A program made the position numbers and the translations under genes. Shown one piece after another: positions 41,869-50,571 of a stretch of DNA of 64,000 bases; the first letter of the stretch is position 1, and each line of letters opens with the position of its first letter. The notes beneath the pieces are model-generated. The model saw nothing but the letters and a program-made list of their open reading frames with translations, searched no databases and was not told where the DNA came from. This DNA comes from JBBECE01 sp040881985 (lineage in GTDB: Bacteria > Pseudomonadota > Alphaproteobacteria > Rhizobiales > Devosiaceae): assembly GCA_040881985.1 (NCBI GenBank), contig JBBECE010000010.1, positions 76,591 to 140,590 on the forward strand, read 5' to 3'.

Positions 41869-42455
41869 CCGTCCTCGCCACAGGCCGGCAATTCGGTATC
41901 TCCCGAGCGGGCGAGAAGGTCGGCGAGCTTTGCATTGCTGACGAGCGGCGCGAGCCCGTCGCCGCCGGGCAGCGCCACCAGCACCGAAAATGTCGTGGTT
42001 TGCGGATCGAGGCCGGTTAGCGCGCAAAGCTGCGGGTCGATGTCGATGCCGAGGGCGCCGCCGGCGGCGGCAAATCCGCCGGGAAGGCCCCTGCCCCATT
42101 GCTGCGCCTCGCGCAGCTTTTCCTTGTCGGCGTCGGAGAAGCCGAAAACGTAATAGGCGCGGTCGCGGCCCGGCGGCGGCAGGGTGCCGACCACGGATTC
42201 GCCGTCGGCAGGGGTAAGCGCGGCCTCGATCAGCCGCTCGCCATGCGCGGGGGTGGTGGCCAGAATAGTGACGATGGCGCCGAAAGGGACCGGGGCGACG
42301 CTCGACGGCAGGTCGAGGGCGAGCAGCAGGGCGGCCATGTCGTCGTTGAAGAAGTCGAGGGCGCGCAGCGCATTGGCGGTCGGCAGGCTGAGCGAGGCGC
42401 AAGCAGCGAGCCCAGCGCCCAAGGTCGCGGCAGCGACCACCTGTAATCCCCGCAT
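41865..42455 (-). CDS. putative outer-membrane lipoprotein of unknown function
   Basis: 196 residues from MRGLQVVAAATLGAG, with lipobox LAAC near residue 19. The mature part alternates helices and strands (VPFGAIVTILATTPAHGERLI, YYVFGFSDADKEKLREAQ) and ends LLARSGDTELPACGEDG, with a second Cys. No family recognised. Its stop overlaps the stop of the three-gene operon, so its 3' end lies within that transcript's antisense region. Confidence 0.65.
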   Translation of the reverse strand: MRGLQVVAAATLGAGLAACASLSLPTANALRALDFFNDDMAALLLALDLPSSVAPVPFGAIVTILATTPAHGERLIEAALTPADGESVVGTLPPPGRDRAYYVFGFSDADKEKLREAQQWGRGLPGGFAAAGGALGIDIDPQLCALTGLDPQTTTFSVLVALPGGDGLAPLVSNAKLADLLARSGDTELPACGEDG

Positions 42456-42464
42456 TTGAGCCCC

Positions 42465-42486
42465 CTCGCCTGCCAAGGCAGGCGAG
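42465..42486. other. perfect palindrome CTCGCCTGCC-AA-GGCAGGCGAG
   Basis: Ten-base perfect arms with a 2-base centre, 44 bases beyond the edd stop and 10 bases upstream of the lipoprotein ATG. On the minus strand it could be an edd-end hairpin without a T-run, or a leader hairpin/operator for the lipoprotein gene. It does not match the other repeat families in the window. Confidence 0.6.
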
Positions 42487-42530
42487 ACCGAGCATAGATG
42501 ATTCGGACGCCCCGGGTGGCGGCGCGGGTC

Positions 42531-44345
42531 TCAGCCGAAGATCGACGCCCCGCGGTCGGCGGGGCCGACGAGCCCGCGCATGCCGGCGAAGAGCTCGCGA
42601 CCGAAGCCTTCCTGCTCCCGCGAAAGGTCGGCGGTGGCGGGAGCGCGGGCGGCGAATTCGGCTTCCTCGACCAGGATATCGAGGGTGCCGGCGTCGCAGT
42701 CGAGGCGGATCAGGTCGCCGTCGCGGATTTTGGCCAGGGGGCCGCCATCGACCGCTTCGGGGGTGACATGAATGGCGGCGGGGACTTTGCCCGAGGCGCC
42801 GGACATGCGCCCGTCGGTGACCAGCGCGATTTTCAAGCCGCGGTCGAGAAGCACCCCGAGCGGGGGGGTGAGCTTGTGCAATTCCGGCATGCCGATCGAC
42901 CTCGGCCCGGCGAATCGGACGACCGCCACCATGTCGGCGTCGAGCTTGCCGTTGCGGAAGGCGCTTTGCAGATCGGATTGCGAGGCGAAAACCCGGGCGG
43001 GCGCCTCGATAAGGCGATGCTCGGGTTTGACCGCCGAGACCTTGATGACGGAAGTGCCGAGATTGCCTTTCAGTACTTTCAGCCCGCCGGTCGCGGCGAA
43101 AGGTTTGTCGACCGAGGTCAGCACTTTCGGATCGGCGGAATGGGCGGGAGCCGGTTCAAAGACCAGTGCGCCGTTCGCGAGGCGCGGCCCGGCGGCGTGG
43201 GCGGCAAGGCCCTTGCCGAGAATGGTGGTCACGTCTTCATGCAAGAGCCCGGCGCCGAGAAGTTCACGGATCAGGAACGGCACGCCGCCCGCGGCGTGGA
43301 ATTGGTTCACATCGGCCTGGCCGTTGGGATAGATTCGGGCGAGCAGCGGCACGGTGTCGGAGAGGTCGGACATGTCCTGCCAGGTGATTCTCAAGCCGGC
43401 GATCGCGGCGATGGCGATCAAATGCATCGTGTGATTGGTCGAGCCGGCGGTCGCCAGAAGCCCGATCATGCCGTTGACAATGGATTTTTCGTCGATGATG
43501 TGGCCGGCGGGGGTGTAGTCATTGCCGAGCGCAGTGATGGCCAGCGCACGGTGGACGGCGGCGCGGGTCAGGGCGTCGCGTAGGGGTGTGCCGGGATTGA
43601 CGAAGCTCGCGCCGGGCAGGTGCAACCCCATGATTTCCATCAGCATCTGGTTGGAATTGGCGGTGCCGTAAAAGGTGCAGGTGCCGGGCGAGTGGTAGGA
43701 TTTGGCTTCGGTCTCGAGGAGCACGTCGCGGCTGATCTTGCCTTCGGCGAAAATTTGCCGGATGCGGGATTTCTCGTCGTTCGGCATGCCGGTCGGCATC
43801 GGCCCGGCGGGGATGAAGACCGCCGGCAGGTGGCCGAAGGACAGCGCGGCAATCAACAGGCCCGGCACGATCTTGTCGCAAATGCCGAGATAAACGGCGG
43901 CGTCGAACATGTTGTGAGAGAGCCCGATTGCCGCCGACAGCGCAATGACGTCGCGAGAAAAAAGCGACAGGTCCATGCCGGGCTGACCCTGGGTGACCCC
44001 GTCGCACATGGCGGGGACGCCGGCGGCGACCTGGGCGGTCGCGCCGATCTCGCGGGCGGCGGCGCGGATCGCTTCGGGATAGGTCTCATAAGGCTGATGG
44101 GCCGAGAGCATGTCGTTGTAGGAGGTGAGAATGCCTAGATTGAGCGTCTGGTTGGCGGCAAGCGCTTGTTTGTCCCCGGCCGGGCAGGCGGCGAAGCCAT
44201 GGGCGAGATTGCCGCAACTCAAAGTGCCGCGCCGGACGCCCTTCTCGCGCGCAATGCCGATGCGCCTGAGATAGGCCGAACGCGACGCCGCGCTGCGCTC
44301 TGCGATGCGGTCGGTCACGTCCCTGATCGTCGGGTTCAAGCCCAT
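42531..44345 (-). CDS. edd: phosphogluconate dehydratase
   Basis: Entner-Doudoroff enzyme converting 6-phosphogluconate to 2-keto-3-deoxy-6-phosphogluconate; an Fe-S IlvD/Edd family member. 604 residues starting MGLNPTIRDVTDRI. Motifs: GILTSYNDMLSAHQPY, PAMCDGVTQGQPGMDLSLFSRD (cluster Cys), GTCTFYGTANSNQM (cluster Cys) and TDGRMSGASGKVPAAIH. Last gene of zwf-pgl-edd, 20 bases after pgl. The matching eda aldolase is not in the window. Confidence 0.97.
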   Translation of the reverse strand: MGLNPTIRDVTDRIAERSAASRSAYLRRIGIAREKGVRRGTLSCGNLAHGFAACPAGDKQALAANQTLNLGILTSYNDMLSAHQPYETYPEAIRAAAREIGATAQVAAGVPAMCDGVTQGQPGMDLSLFSRDVIALSAAIGLSHNMFDAAVYLGICDKIVPGLLIAALSFGHLPAVFIPAGPMPTGMPNDEKSRIRQIFAEGKISRDVLLETEAKSYHSPGTCTFYGTANSNQMLMEIMGLHLPGASFVNPGTPLRDALTRAAVHRALAITALGNDYTPAGHIIDEKSIVNGMIGLLATAGSTNHTMHLIAIAAIAGLRITWQDMSDLSDTVPLLARIYPNGQADVNQFHAAGGVPFLIRELLGAGLLHEDVTTILGKGLAAHAAGPRLANGALVFEPAPAHSADPKVLTSVDKPFAATGGLKVLKGNLGTSVIKVSAVKPEHRLIEAPARVFASQSDLQSAFRNGKLDADMVAVVRFAGPRSIGMPELHKLTPPLGVLLDRGLKIALVTDGRMSGASGKVPAAIHVTPEAVDGGPLAKIRDGDLIRLDCDAGTLDILVEEAEFAARAPATADLSREQEGFGRELFAGMRGLVGPADRGASIFG

Positions 44346-44365
44346 GTCGGTCTCCGTGGGGCGCC

Positions 44366-45085
44366 TTATGGGCACCAGTAGATGGTGAGCGGCGTTATCC
44401 GCTGGCGCAGGACGGCGCGGACCGGCATGTCCTCGACCGGCCCGGGCGCCAGCGCCCGCGCAAGTGTAGCGGCTTTCGCGGCGCCTTCGATATGCAGTGC
44501 CAGAAGACCGGCATTGAGCAATTCGCTGAGGGCGAAAGTGATGCGCGGCTCCCCTGCCCCCGGTACCTCGATGGCGACGAGCGGGGGCGCGTCCGGCGCG
44601 AGCGCGGTGGCGAGATTGTCGGCATTCGGAAAGAACGAAGCGGTGTGGCCGTCATTGCCCATGCCGAGGATCACCGCATCGAAGGGCCGGGCGAGCGTCC
44701 GCGCTGCGAGGGCCGAGAGCTCGGCGGCGCCTTGCCTGACGGATTTGCCCTGAACATAGAGCCGAAGGAAGCGGGCGGCGCCGGCCGAGCCGACAAGGAG
44801 ATGCTCGACGACGAGCCTGGCGTTGGAGCGCTCCGAGTCAGGGGGCACCCAGCGTTCGTCGACGAGCGAGACAGCGACCTTGCTCCAATCGAGTTTTTTC
44901 GCCGCGAGCGCGCGGAAAAAGCGTTTCGGCGTCGAACCCCCCGAGACGAGGAGGCTGGCCTGCCCGCGCGCGGCAATGCCACCACGCAGCGCCGCCGCGA
45001 CCTGGTCGGCAAGCGAGGCCGCCAACTCATCGGGGCTCGCAAAGTCGCGCCGGGCAGCTTTTTCAGAGGCCCTTACGGTCGTCAT
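44366..45085 (-). CDS. pgl: 6-phosphogluconolactonase
   Basis: Hydrolyses 6-phosphogluconolactone from Zwf to 6-phosphogluconate. 239 residues, NagB/RpiA fold: LLVSGGSTPKRFF, VSLVDERWVPPDSERSN and VILGMGNDGHTASFFPNA. The first 23 bases of the gene overlap the end of zwf in another frame, indicating coupled translation. Confidence 0.95.
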   Translation of the reverse strand: MTTVRASEKAARRDFASPDELAASLADQVAAALRGGIAARGQASLLVSGGSTPKRFFRALAAKKLDWSKVAVSLVDERWVPPDSERSNARLVVEHLLVGSAGAARFLRLYVQGKSVRQGAAELSALAARTLARPFDAVILGMGNDGHTASFFPNADNLATALAPDAPPLVAIEVPGAGEPRITFALSELLNAGLLALHIEGAAKAATLARALAPGPVEDMPVRAVLRQRITPLTIYWCP

Positions 45086-46556
45086 GGGCCTCGTGCCAGG
45101 TGCGGCCGTCCCGCTCGATCAGCGCAATGGCGCCGGTTGGGCCCCAGGTGCCGACCGAATAGGACTGCACCGGTTCGCCCGAATCGCTCCAGGCCTCGCG
45201 AATCGGGTCGATCCAGGCCCAGGCGGCCTCGAGTTCGTCGCGGCGCATGAACAGTGTCTGGTTGCCGCGGATGATGTCGAGCAACAACCGCTCATAGGCC
45301 TCGGGGGTCCGAGTGTTGAAGGCTTCGGCGAAGCTGAGGTTGAGTGCGACTTGCCGCAGCCGCATGCCGCCGGGGCCGGGATCCTTGATCATCAGCCAAA
45401 GTCTCACCCCCTCGTCGGGCTGCAGGCGGAGCACCAATTGGTTGGGGCGCGGGCGGCCCTCGGCGTGATCGAAGATCGAATGCGGAATGGCGCGGAACTG
45501 GATGACGATTTCGGAGACTTGGCGCAACATGCGCTTGCCGGTCCGGAGGTAAAAGGGCACGCCGGTCCAGCGCCAATTCTCGACCTCGGCCTTGATGGCA
45601 ACGAAGGTCTCGGTCGTCGACGGCATGCCGCTTTCCAGCTCTTCGAGGTAGCCGGGAACCCGGGAAGCGCCGGAAGTCCCCCCGGTATACTGGCCGCGCA
45701 CCGTGGCGCGGGCGACGTCGCCGCCGCGGATCGGCTTCAGCGAGCGCAGGACTTTGAGCTTTTCGTCGCGCAATGCGTTGGCGTCGTCGGAGGCGGGCGG
45801 CTCCATGGCGACAAGACAGAGGAGCTGCAGCAAATGGTTCTGCACCATGTCGCGGAGCGCGCCCGACTGGTCGTAATACATCCTTCCCTCGGTGCCGATC
45901 GCCTCGGCGACGGTGATCTGGATATGGTCGACATGGGCGGAATTCCAGATCGGCTCGAACAGCGCGTTGGCGAAGCGCAGCGCCAGCAGATTCTGCACGG
46001 TCTCTTTGCCGAGATAATGGTCGATCCGGTAGACTTGGTCTTCGGTGAAGACCCTGGCGACGGCGTCGTTGATCTCCCTCGAGGAATTGAGGTCGTGGCC
46101 GAGCGGCTTTTCGAGCACCACCCGGGCGTCGGGGCGGGCATATTTCTTTTTGCCGAGATATTCGCAAATCGGCGCGAAAATCGAGGGCGCGACCGCCAAA
46201 TAGAAAGCCCGGATGATTTCCTTGTCGGGACGCAGCGCCGAGGCGAGGTCGGCCCAGTGGTCCTTGTCGGTGACATCATTGGGTATGTAGGAGAAACACT
46301 TGACGAATCGGTCGAGGACCTTGTCGTCGTGGGAGGCCTTGGGCGCGAACTCCAGTACCGAATCGCGCGCCACCTTCCGCATCTTGGCGTCGTCCCACTT
46401 GGTACGCGACACCCCGATGATCCGGGAGCGTTCGTCGAACTGGCCGTCGAGGAACCGGTGATAGAGCGCCGGAATCAGCTTGCGGCGGGTCAAATCGCCG
46501 GTGGCGCCGAAGACGACATAGTCGAAGGGAGGGACAGGAATGATGCGGCTGGACAA
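45063..46556 (-). CDS. zwf: glucose-6-phosphate 1-dehydrogenase
   Basis: Oxidises glucose 6-phosphate to the lactone, producing NADPH. 497 residues. VFGATGDLTRRKLIPALY is the coenzyme loop, RIDHYLGKETVQN the substrate-site motif with catalytic His, and VPFYLRTGKRM a conserved C-terminal block. The start is a TTG preceded by AGGAG at seven bases. Follows the BadF-type kinase gene by 20 bases, so glucose-type sugar phosphates may enter the pathway through the same operon. Confidence 0.97.
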   Translation of the reverse strand: MSSRIIPVPPFDYVVFGATGDLTRRKLIPALYHRFLDGQFDERSRIIGVSRTKWDDAKMRKVARDSVLEFAPKASHDDKVLDRFVKCFSYIPNDVTDKDHWADLASALRPDKEIIRAFYLAVAPSIFAPICEYLGKKKYARPDARVVLEKPLGHDLNSSREINDAVARVFTEDQVYRIDHYLGKETVQNLLALRFANALFEPIWNSAHVDHIQITVAEAIGTEGRMYYDQSGALRDMVQNHLLQLLCLVAMEPPASDDANALRDEKLKVLRSLKPIRGGDVARATVRGQYTGGTSGASRVPGYLEELESGMPSTTETFVAIKAEVENWRWTGVPFYLRTGKRMLRQVSEIVIQFRAIPHSIFDHAEGRPRPNQLVLRLQPDEGVRLWLMIKDPGPGGMRLRQVALNLSFAEAFNTRTPEAYERLLLDIIRGNQTLFMRRDELEAAWAWIDPIREAWSDSGEPVQSYSVGTWGPTGAIALIERDGRTWHEAHDDRKGL

Positions 46557-46576
46557 GAGAAATCTCCTGGGAGCAA

Positions 46577-47479
46577 TCAGGCGTCGGCGAAGAGCTGGCG
46601 GGCGAGGATGAGTGCGCCGTCGAGCGGGGCGGATTTCGGCTCCGCGATGATTTCGCCGTAGCGCTCGACGAGCCGCGGGTAGAGGCGCCCGCCGAGCCCG
46701 CCGACGACGGCGATGACTTTTGCGCCCCGGGTGCGGAACCAGTCGACATACTGGTCGATGGCGGCGAGCTCGAACTCGAGGAGTTCGAGGGCGACCGGGT
46801 CGGCGCGGTCGAGATAATCGAGGACCATCGGGGCGTACTCGCCAAAGTCGGCCGGGCGGGCGGGTGCGTCGGGACCGTTGGCGGAAAACGACCAGCCCAT
46901 CAATTCGTTGGGCTCGCTCTTGAAGCGCGCCATCGCGGCGCGGGTGAGCGGGGTCGCGGGGCGCAGCCCCTCGTGGGCAAGCAGCGAAATGCGCAGGAGT
47001 TCGCGCCCGAGGATCGCGCCCGACATGGTGTCCCCGACATGGAAGCCCCAGCCGCCGATCTGATGGCGCTTGCCGCCGATCACGGCGAGGCCGGCCGAGC
47101 CGGTGCCGACGATCAGCGCCGCGCCGTCCTCGCCCAGCAGCGCGCCGGAGCGGGCGATATCGATGTCGTCGTAAACCTTGACCCGGGCAAAAGGATAGGC
47201 GCGCGTCTCGAAAGCGGCTCGGGCGGATTCGAGCCGGGCGCCAGCCATGCCGAAGCAGGCATAGGTGCGGGCGGCGGTTTCGGGCAGCAACCCCGCGGCG
47301 CGGAAGACCATGCCGGTCAATTCGATCACCGCCGAATAAGCTGAATCCCCGTCATCGACCTGAAGGTTGGACTTGCGCTCGATTTTCGCCTCGCCGAGCG
47401 TGGCGAGTGCCGAATCGGCGAGGCGCATCCGGCAATGAGTGCCGCCGCCGTCAACGCCGAGGTAGAGCTTCGCGTCCAA
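46577..47479 (-). CDS. BadF/BadG/BcrA/BcrD-family ATPase, probable N-acetylglucosamine or related sugar kinase
   Basis: About 300 residues, ASKHA fold. Phosphate-1 motif YLGVDGGGTHCRMRLAD, phosphate-2 GEDGAALIVGTGSAGLAV, then GGWGFHVGDTMSGA and an adenosine-site VVGGLGGRLYPRL. This matches the N-acetylglucosamine kinase branch of the family. Start uncertain: the TTG at 47479 gives LDAKLYLGVDGGG; an ATG at 47527 or 47566 would add an Arg/Gly-rich leader that looks non-coding. Placed first in the zwf operon. Confidence 0.85.
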   Translation of the reverse strand: MDAKLYLGVDGGGTHCRMRLADSALATLGEAKIERKSNLQVDDGDSAYSAVIELTGMVFRAAGLLPETAARTYACFGMAGARLESARAAFETRAYPFARVKVYDDIDIARSGALLGEDGAALIVGTGSAGLAVIGGKRHQIGGWGFHVGDTMSGAILGRELLRISLLAHEGLRPATPLTRAAMARFKSEPNELMGWSFSANGPDAPARPADFGEYAPMVLDYLDRADPVALELLEFELAAIDQYVDWFRTRGAKVIAVVGGLGGRLYPRLVERYGEIIAEPKSAPLDGALILARQLFADA

Positions 47480-47636
47480 AATCCCGCCCCTTTCGGCCGC
47501 CTTCCCGCCCCGACCGCGGCGGAACATATCGCCAATCCCCGGGCCGTCAAAGCGGCATGAGGGCATGGATTTTTCGCCCTTTCATCCCATGCTTGCCAGC
47601 CGGGAGCCGGCGGGGCAAGAGAGGAGGGGGGCGGGG

Positions 47637-48164
47637 ATGAACGGGCACATTCTCATTCTCGGCGGGGCACGGTCGGGCAAGAGCGCCTATGCGGAGGACG
47701 TGGCCCTCGCGCTGGGATCGCGGCCAGCGTACCTCGCGACCGCCGAGGCGGGCGATGCCGAGATGGCCGAACGGATCGGGGCGCACCGGGCGCGGCGGCC
47801 GCCGAGCTTTACCACCTACGAGGAGCCGCTGGCGCTGATCACGGCGCTGCAGGAGATCGGGGTCAGCCATGACCTCGTGCTGCTCGACTGCCTGACGTTG
47901 TGGATTTCGAACATGATGGCGGCGGAAGAAAATGTCGCCGAGGCGGTCATGGCGCTGACCGGATGGATCACCCATCACTCGACGCCGCGGCTGGTCATCG
48001 TCTCCAATGAAGTCGGGCTGGGAATCGTCCCGGACAATGCCAAGGCGCGGCATTTCCGCGATCTCGCCGGCACGGCGCACCAGCGGCTGGCGGAAGCCTG
48101 TGACAGCGTGGTCTTCACCGTCGCCGGCTTGCCGATGGCGCTGAAGGGTACGCTGCCACTCTAG
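47637..48164 (+). CDS. cobU: adenosylcobinamide kinase/adenosylcobinamide-phosphate guanylyltransferase
   Basis: Bifunctional CobU/CobP enzyme of nucleotide-loop assembly. 175 residues. P-loop GGARSGKSAYAEDVA (9-23), ATAEAGDAEMAERIGAHRARRP with the His that takes the GMP, VLLDCLTLWISNMM and IVSNEVGLGIVP. The ATG follows GGAGGGGGGCGGGG; an upstream in-frame ATG gives an unlikely leader. It is the only rightward gene at this end of the cobalamin cluster, and its stop shares CTAG with that of cbiB. Confidence 0.95.
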   Translation: MNGHILILGGARSGKSAYAEDVALALGSRPAYLATAEAGDAEMAERIGAHRARRPPSFTTYEEPLALITALQEIGVSHDLVLLDCLTLWISNMMAAEENVAEAVMALTGWITHHSTPRLVIVSNEVGLGIVPDNAKARHFRDLAGTAHQRLAEACDSVVFTVAGLPMALKGTLPL

Positions 48165-49114
48165 CTCAGCAGCAAGACCAGCACAGCGGGCAAACCGAGC
48201 AGCAAGAAGAGCGTGGCGCGATAAAGCGTCAGCGCGCGATTAATGTCGCTCGCGACGGGAGGGCGGCCCTCGCCCATCGGCGGCAGGTCGACAATCCGGC
48301 CCCGATAGGAGTTCGGGCCGCCAAGACCGAGGCCGAGCGCCCCGGCCATCGCCGCCTCCGGCCAGCCGGCATTGGGCGAGAAGTGGCGCGCGGAGTCGCG
48401 CCGGGCAGCGTGCCACGCGCCCTTTCCGTCGAAGCCGGGCCAGAGAGCGGCGGCGGCGGCGAGCAGCGCGGCGGTCAATCGCGACGGAACGATATTGACC
48501 AGATCGTCGAGTTTTGCGCTGGCCCAGCCGAATTCGGCATAGCGCTCGTCGCGGTGGCCGACCATGGAGTCGGCGGTGTTGATCGCCTTGTAAAGCGCGA
48601 TGCCGGGCAGGCCGAGGAGCAGGAGCCAGAACAAAGGCGCGACGATGCCGTCGGAGGTGTTTTCGGCGAGGCTCTCGATCGCGGCGCGGGCAATGCCGGA
48701 CTCGTCAAGGGCTTCGGTGTCGCGGCCGACGATATGGGCGACGGCGGCACGGCCGGAGTCGAGGGAGACGCGGAGCGCGCCGGCGACGGCTTCGACGGCT
48801 TGGCCGAGCTGCTTTTGGGCCAGCAAGGGGGTGGCCAGTAGCGCCTCGACGAGCCAACCGAGGGGAATTTGCCGAAGCGCGAGGACGATCGCAATGGTGG
48901 TCGCGGCGGTCGCGGCGAGCAGCACCGCAAGCATCAGAGCGCCGTTGCGGCGGCGGGTGGTGCGCGGCAGGCGCGGATCGTTGAGCGCCAGCTCAAGCCG
49001 GGCAATCAGTGCGCCCGACCAGGCGACGGGATGCGGAACATGGCGGGCGAGCGCCGCAGGATAGCCGAGGAACCGGTCGAGCAGCAGCGCGACGAGGGCG
49101 ATCGCCGGGGTCAT
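48161..49114 (-). CDS. cbiB: adenosylcobinamide-phosphate synthase CbiB (CobD)
   Basis: Attaches the aminopropanol (phosphate) arm to adenosylcobyric acid in the inner membrane. 317 residues with about five to six membrane segments. Family motifs: ALLLDRFLGYPAALARHVPHPVAWSG, the conserved SLAENTSDGIVAPLFW and YKAINTADSMVGHRDERYAEFGW, and the C-terminal APAR-type WPEAAMAGALGL. Its ATG overlaps the cobQ stop (ATGA). Last gene of cobA-cobB-cobQ-cbiB. Confidence 0.95.
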   Translation of the reverse strand: MTPAIALVALLLDRFLGYPAALARHVPHPVAWSGALIARLELALNDPRLPRTTRRRNGALMLAVLLAATAATTIAIVLALRQIPLGWLVEALLATPLLAQKQLGQAVEAVAGALRVSLDSGRAAVAHIVGRDTEALDESGIARAAIESLAENTSDGIVAPLFWLLLLGLPGIALYKAINTADSMVGHRDERYAEFGWASAKLDDLVNIVPSRLTAALLAAAAALWPGFDGKGAWHAARRDSARHFSPNAGWPEAAMAGALGLGLGGPNSYRGRIVDLPPMGEGRPPVASDINRALTLYRATLFLLLGLPAVLVLLLS

Positions 49115-50571
49115 CGAGCGAGCTTGAGCAGCGCGTCGAGATCGAGATGGGCCTCAAGGTGAGAGGCCAGCGCGTCGAGGGTCGCTTCGATGCTGGATTC
49201 GAAATCGAGCGCGGGGTCGGGGGCGCCGCCGAGACCGGCCAGAAAGACCCTTCGAAATCCATCGGCGGCAAAGAGGCCGTGCAAATAAGTGCCGATGATG
49301 CGGCCGTTGGCCGAGACGGCGCCTTCGGGCTCGTCGCCGATCCGGGCGAAAGGGCGGACACGGTCCGGGCCGGAGGTGACGCCGAGATGCATGTGGTAGC
49401 CGGTGAGCGCTTCGCCGCTCGCGACGTGGACGCCTTGGTTGAGGGCTAGGCGCTTCTCGGGGGCCAGCACCGTCGCCACATCGAGGAGCCTCAGGCCCGG
49501 CGTTTCGCCCGGAGCGCCCTCGAGTCCGCCGGGATCAGCGACCGCGCGCCCCAGCATCTGGTAGCCGCCACAAATTCCGAGGACCGCGCCGCCTGAACGG
49601 GCATGCGCCAGAATGTCGATGTCCCAGCCTTGGGCGCGGACGTAGTCAAGGTCGGCGCGGGTGGCCTTGGTGCCGGGCAGGATGACGAGATCGGCTTCGC
49701 GCGGAATGGGGCTGCCGGGCTGGACGATCGTCAGCGCCACATCGGGTTCGGAGGCGAGCGGGTCGAGATCGTCAAAATTGGCGATGCGGGAGAGGCGCGG
49801 CACGGCAATGCGGAATTTTCCGTGCCCGGGCTCGGGTCTGGCGTCGAGCGCGAGCACGTCCTCGGCGGGGAGGCGCCGGGCGGCTTCGAAGAAGGGAATC
49901 GGGCCGAAGCAGGGGCGGCCGGTTTTTTGCTCGATGAGCGCGAGGCCCTCGGCGAAGAGCGAGGCATCGCCGTGGAAGCGGTTGACGATGGTGGCCTTGA
50001 TCAGTGCCGCGTCGTCAGGGGCGATGACGGCGAAGGTGCCGACGAGCGAAGCGATAACGCCGCCGCGATTTATGTCGCCTAAGAGTGCGACGGGAATATT
50101 CGCGGCGCGGGCAAAACCGAAATTGGCGATGTCGGTTGCCCGCAGATTAACCTCCGAGGCGCTGCCGGCGCCTTCGATGAGAACGAGATCGGCAGTTGCA
50201 GCGAGTTCTCGGAAAGCGGCGAGGACATCAGGCAAGAGGCGCAGGCGGGTCGCGAAATATTCGCGCGCCGAGAACGAGCCGAGGCGCTTGCCGCGCAGGA
50301 TCAATTGCGCGCCGGTTTGGTGTTCGGGCTTGAGGAGGACCGGATTCATCGCGGTCAACGGCGGGCGGCGGGCAGCGCGGGCCTGCAGCGCCTGAGCGCG
50401 GCCGATCTCGCCGCCGTCCTCGGTCACCGCGGCATTGTTCGACATGTTCTGCGGCTTGAACGGCGCTACTTTCAGTCCACGATTGGCATAAGCGCGGCAG
50501 AGGCCAGCGACGATCAGCGATTTGCCGACGTCCGAGCCGGTGCCCATGACCATCAGCGCGCGGGCGGTCAC
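49111..50571 (-). CDS. cobQ: cobyric acid synthase
   Basis: Amidates side chains b, d, e and g of (adenosyl)cobyrinic acid a,c-diamide. 486 residues: synthetase domain (MVMGTGSDVGKSLIVAGL, KPQNMSNNAAV) and a class-I glutamine amidotransferase domain with the nucleophile Cys in GICGGYQMLG and His in GTYLHGLF. The GTG start overlaps the cobB stop (GTGA). Confidence 0.96.
   Translation of the reverse strand: MTARALMVMGTGSDVGKSLIVAGLCRAYANRGLKVAPFKPQNMSNNAAVTEDGGEIGRAQALQARAARRPPLTAMNPVLLKPEHQTGAQLILRGKRLGSFSAREYFATRLRLLPDVLAAFRELAATADLVLIEGAGSASEVNLRATDIANFGFARAANIPVALLGDINRGGVIASLVGTFAVIAPDDAALIKATIVNRFHGDASLFAEGLALIEQKTGRPCFGPIPFFEAARRLPAEDVLALDARPEPGHGKFRIAVPRLSRIANFDDLDPLASEPDVALTIVQPGSPIPREADLVILPGTKATRADLDYVRAQGWDIDILAHARSGGAVLGICGGYQMLGRAVADPGGLEGAPGETPGLRLLDVATVLAPEKRLALNQGVHVASGEALTGYHMHLGVTSGPDRVRPFARIGDEPEGAVSANGRIIGTYLHGLFAADGFRRVFLAGLGGAPDPALDFESSIEATLDALASHLEAHLDLDALLKLAR

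Noticed and set aside
47480..47636. Possible cobalamin riboswitch before cobU (GCCAGCCGGGAGCCGGC resembles a B12 box)
   Set aside because: Only 157 bases are available, and none of the upstream core (CCGGTG, CCGGAGCTG) can be found; the match is a GC-rich coincidence.
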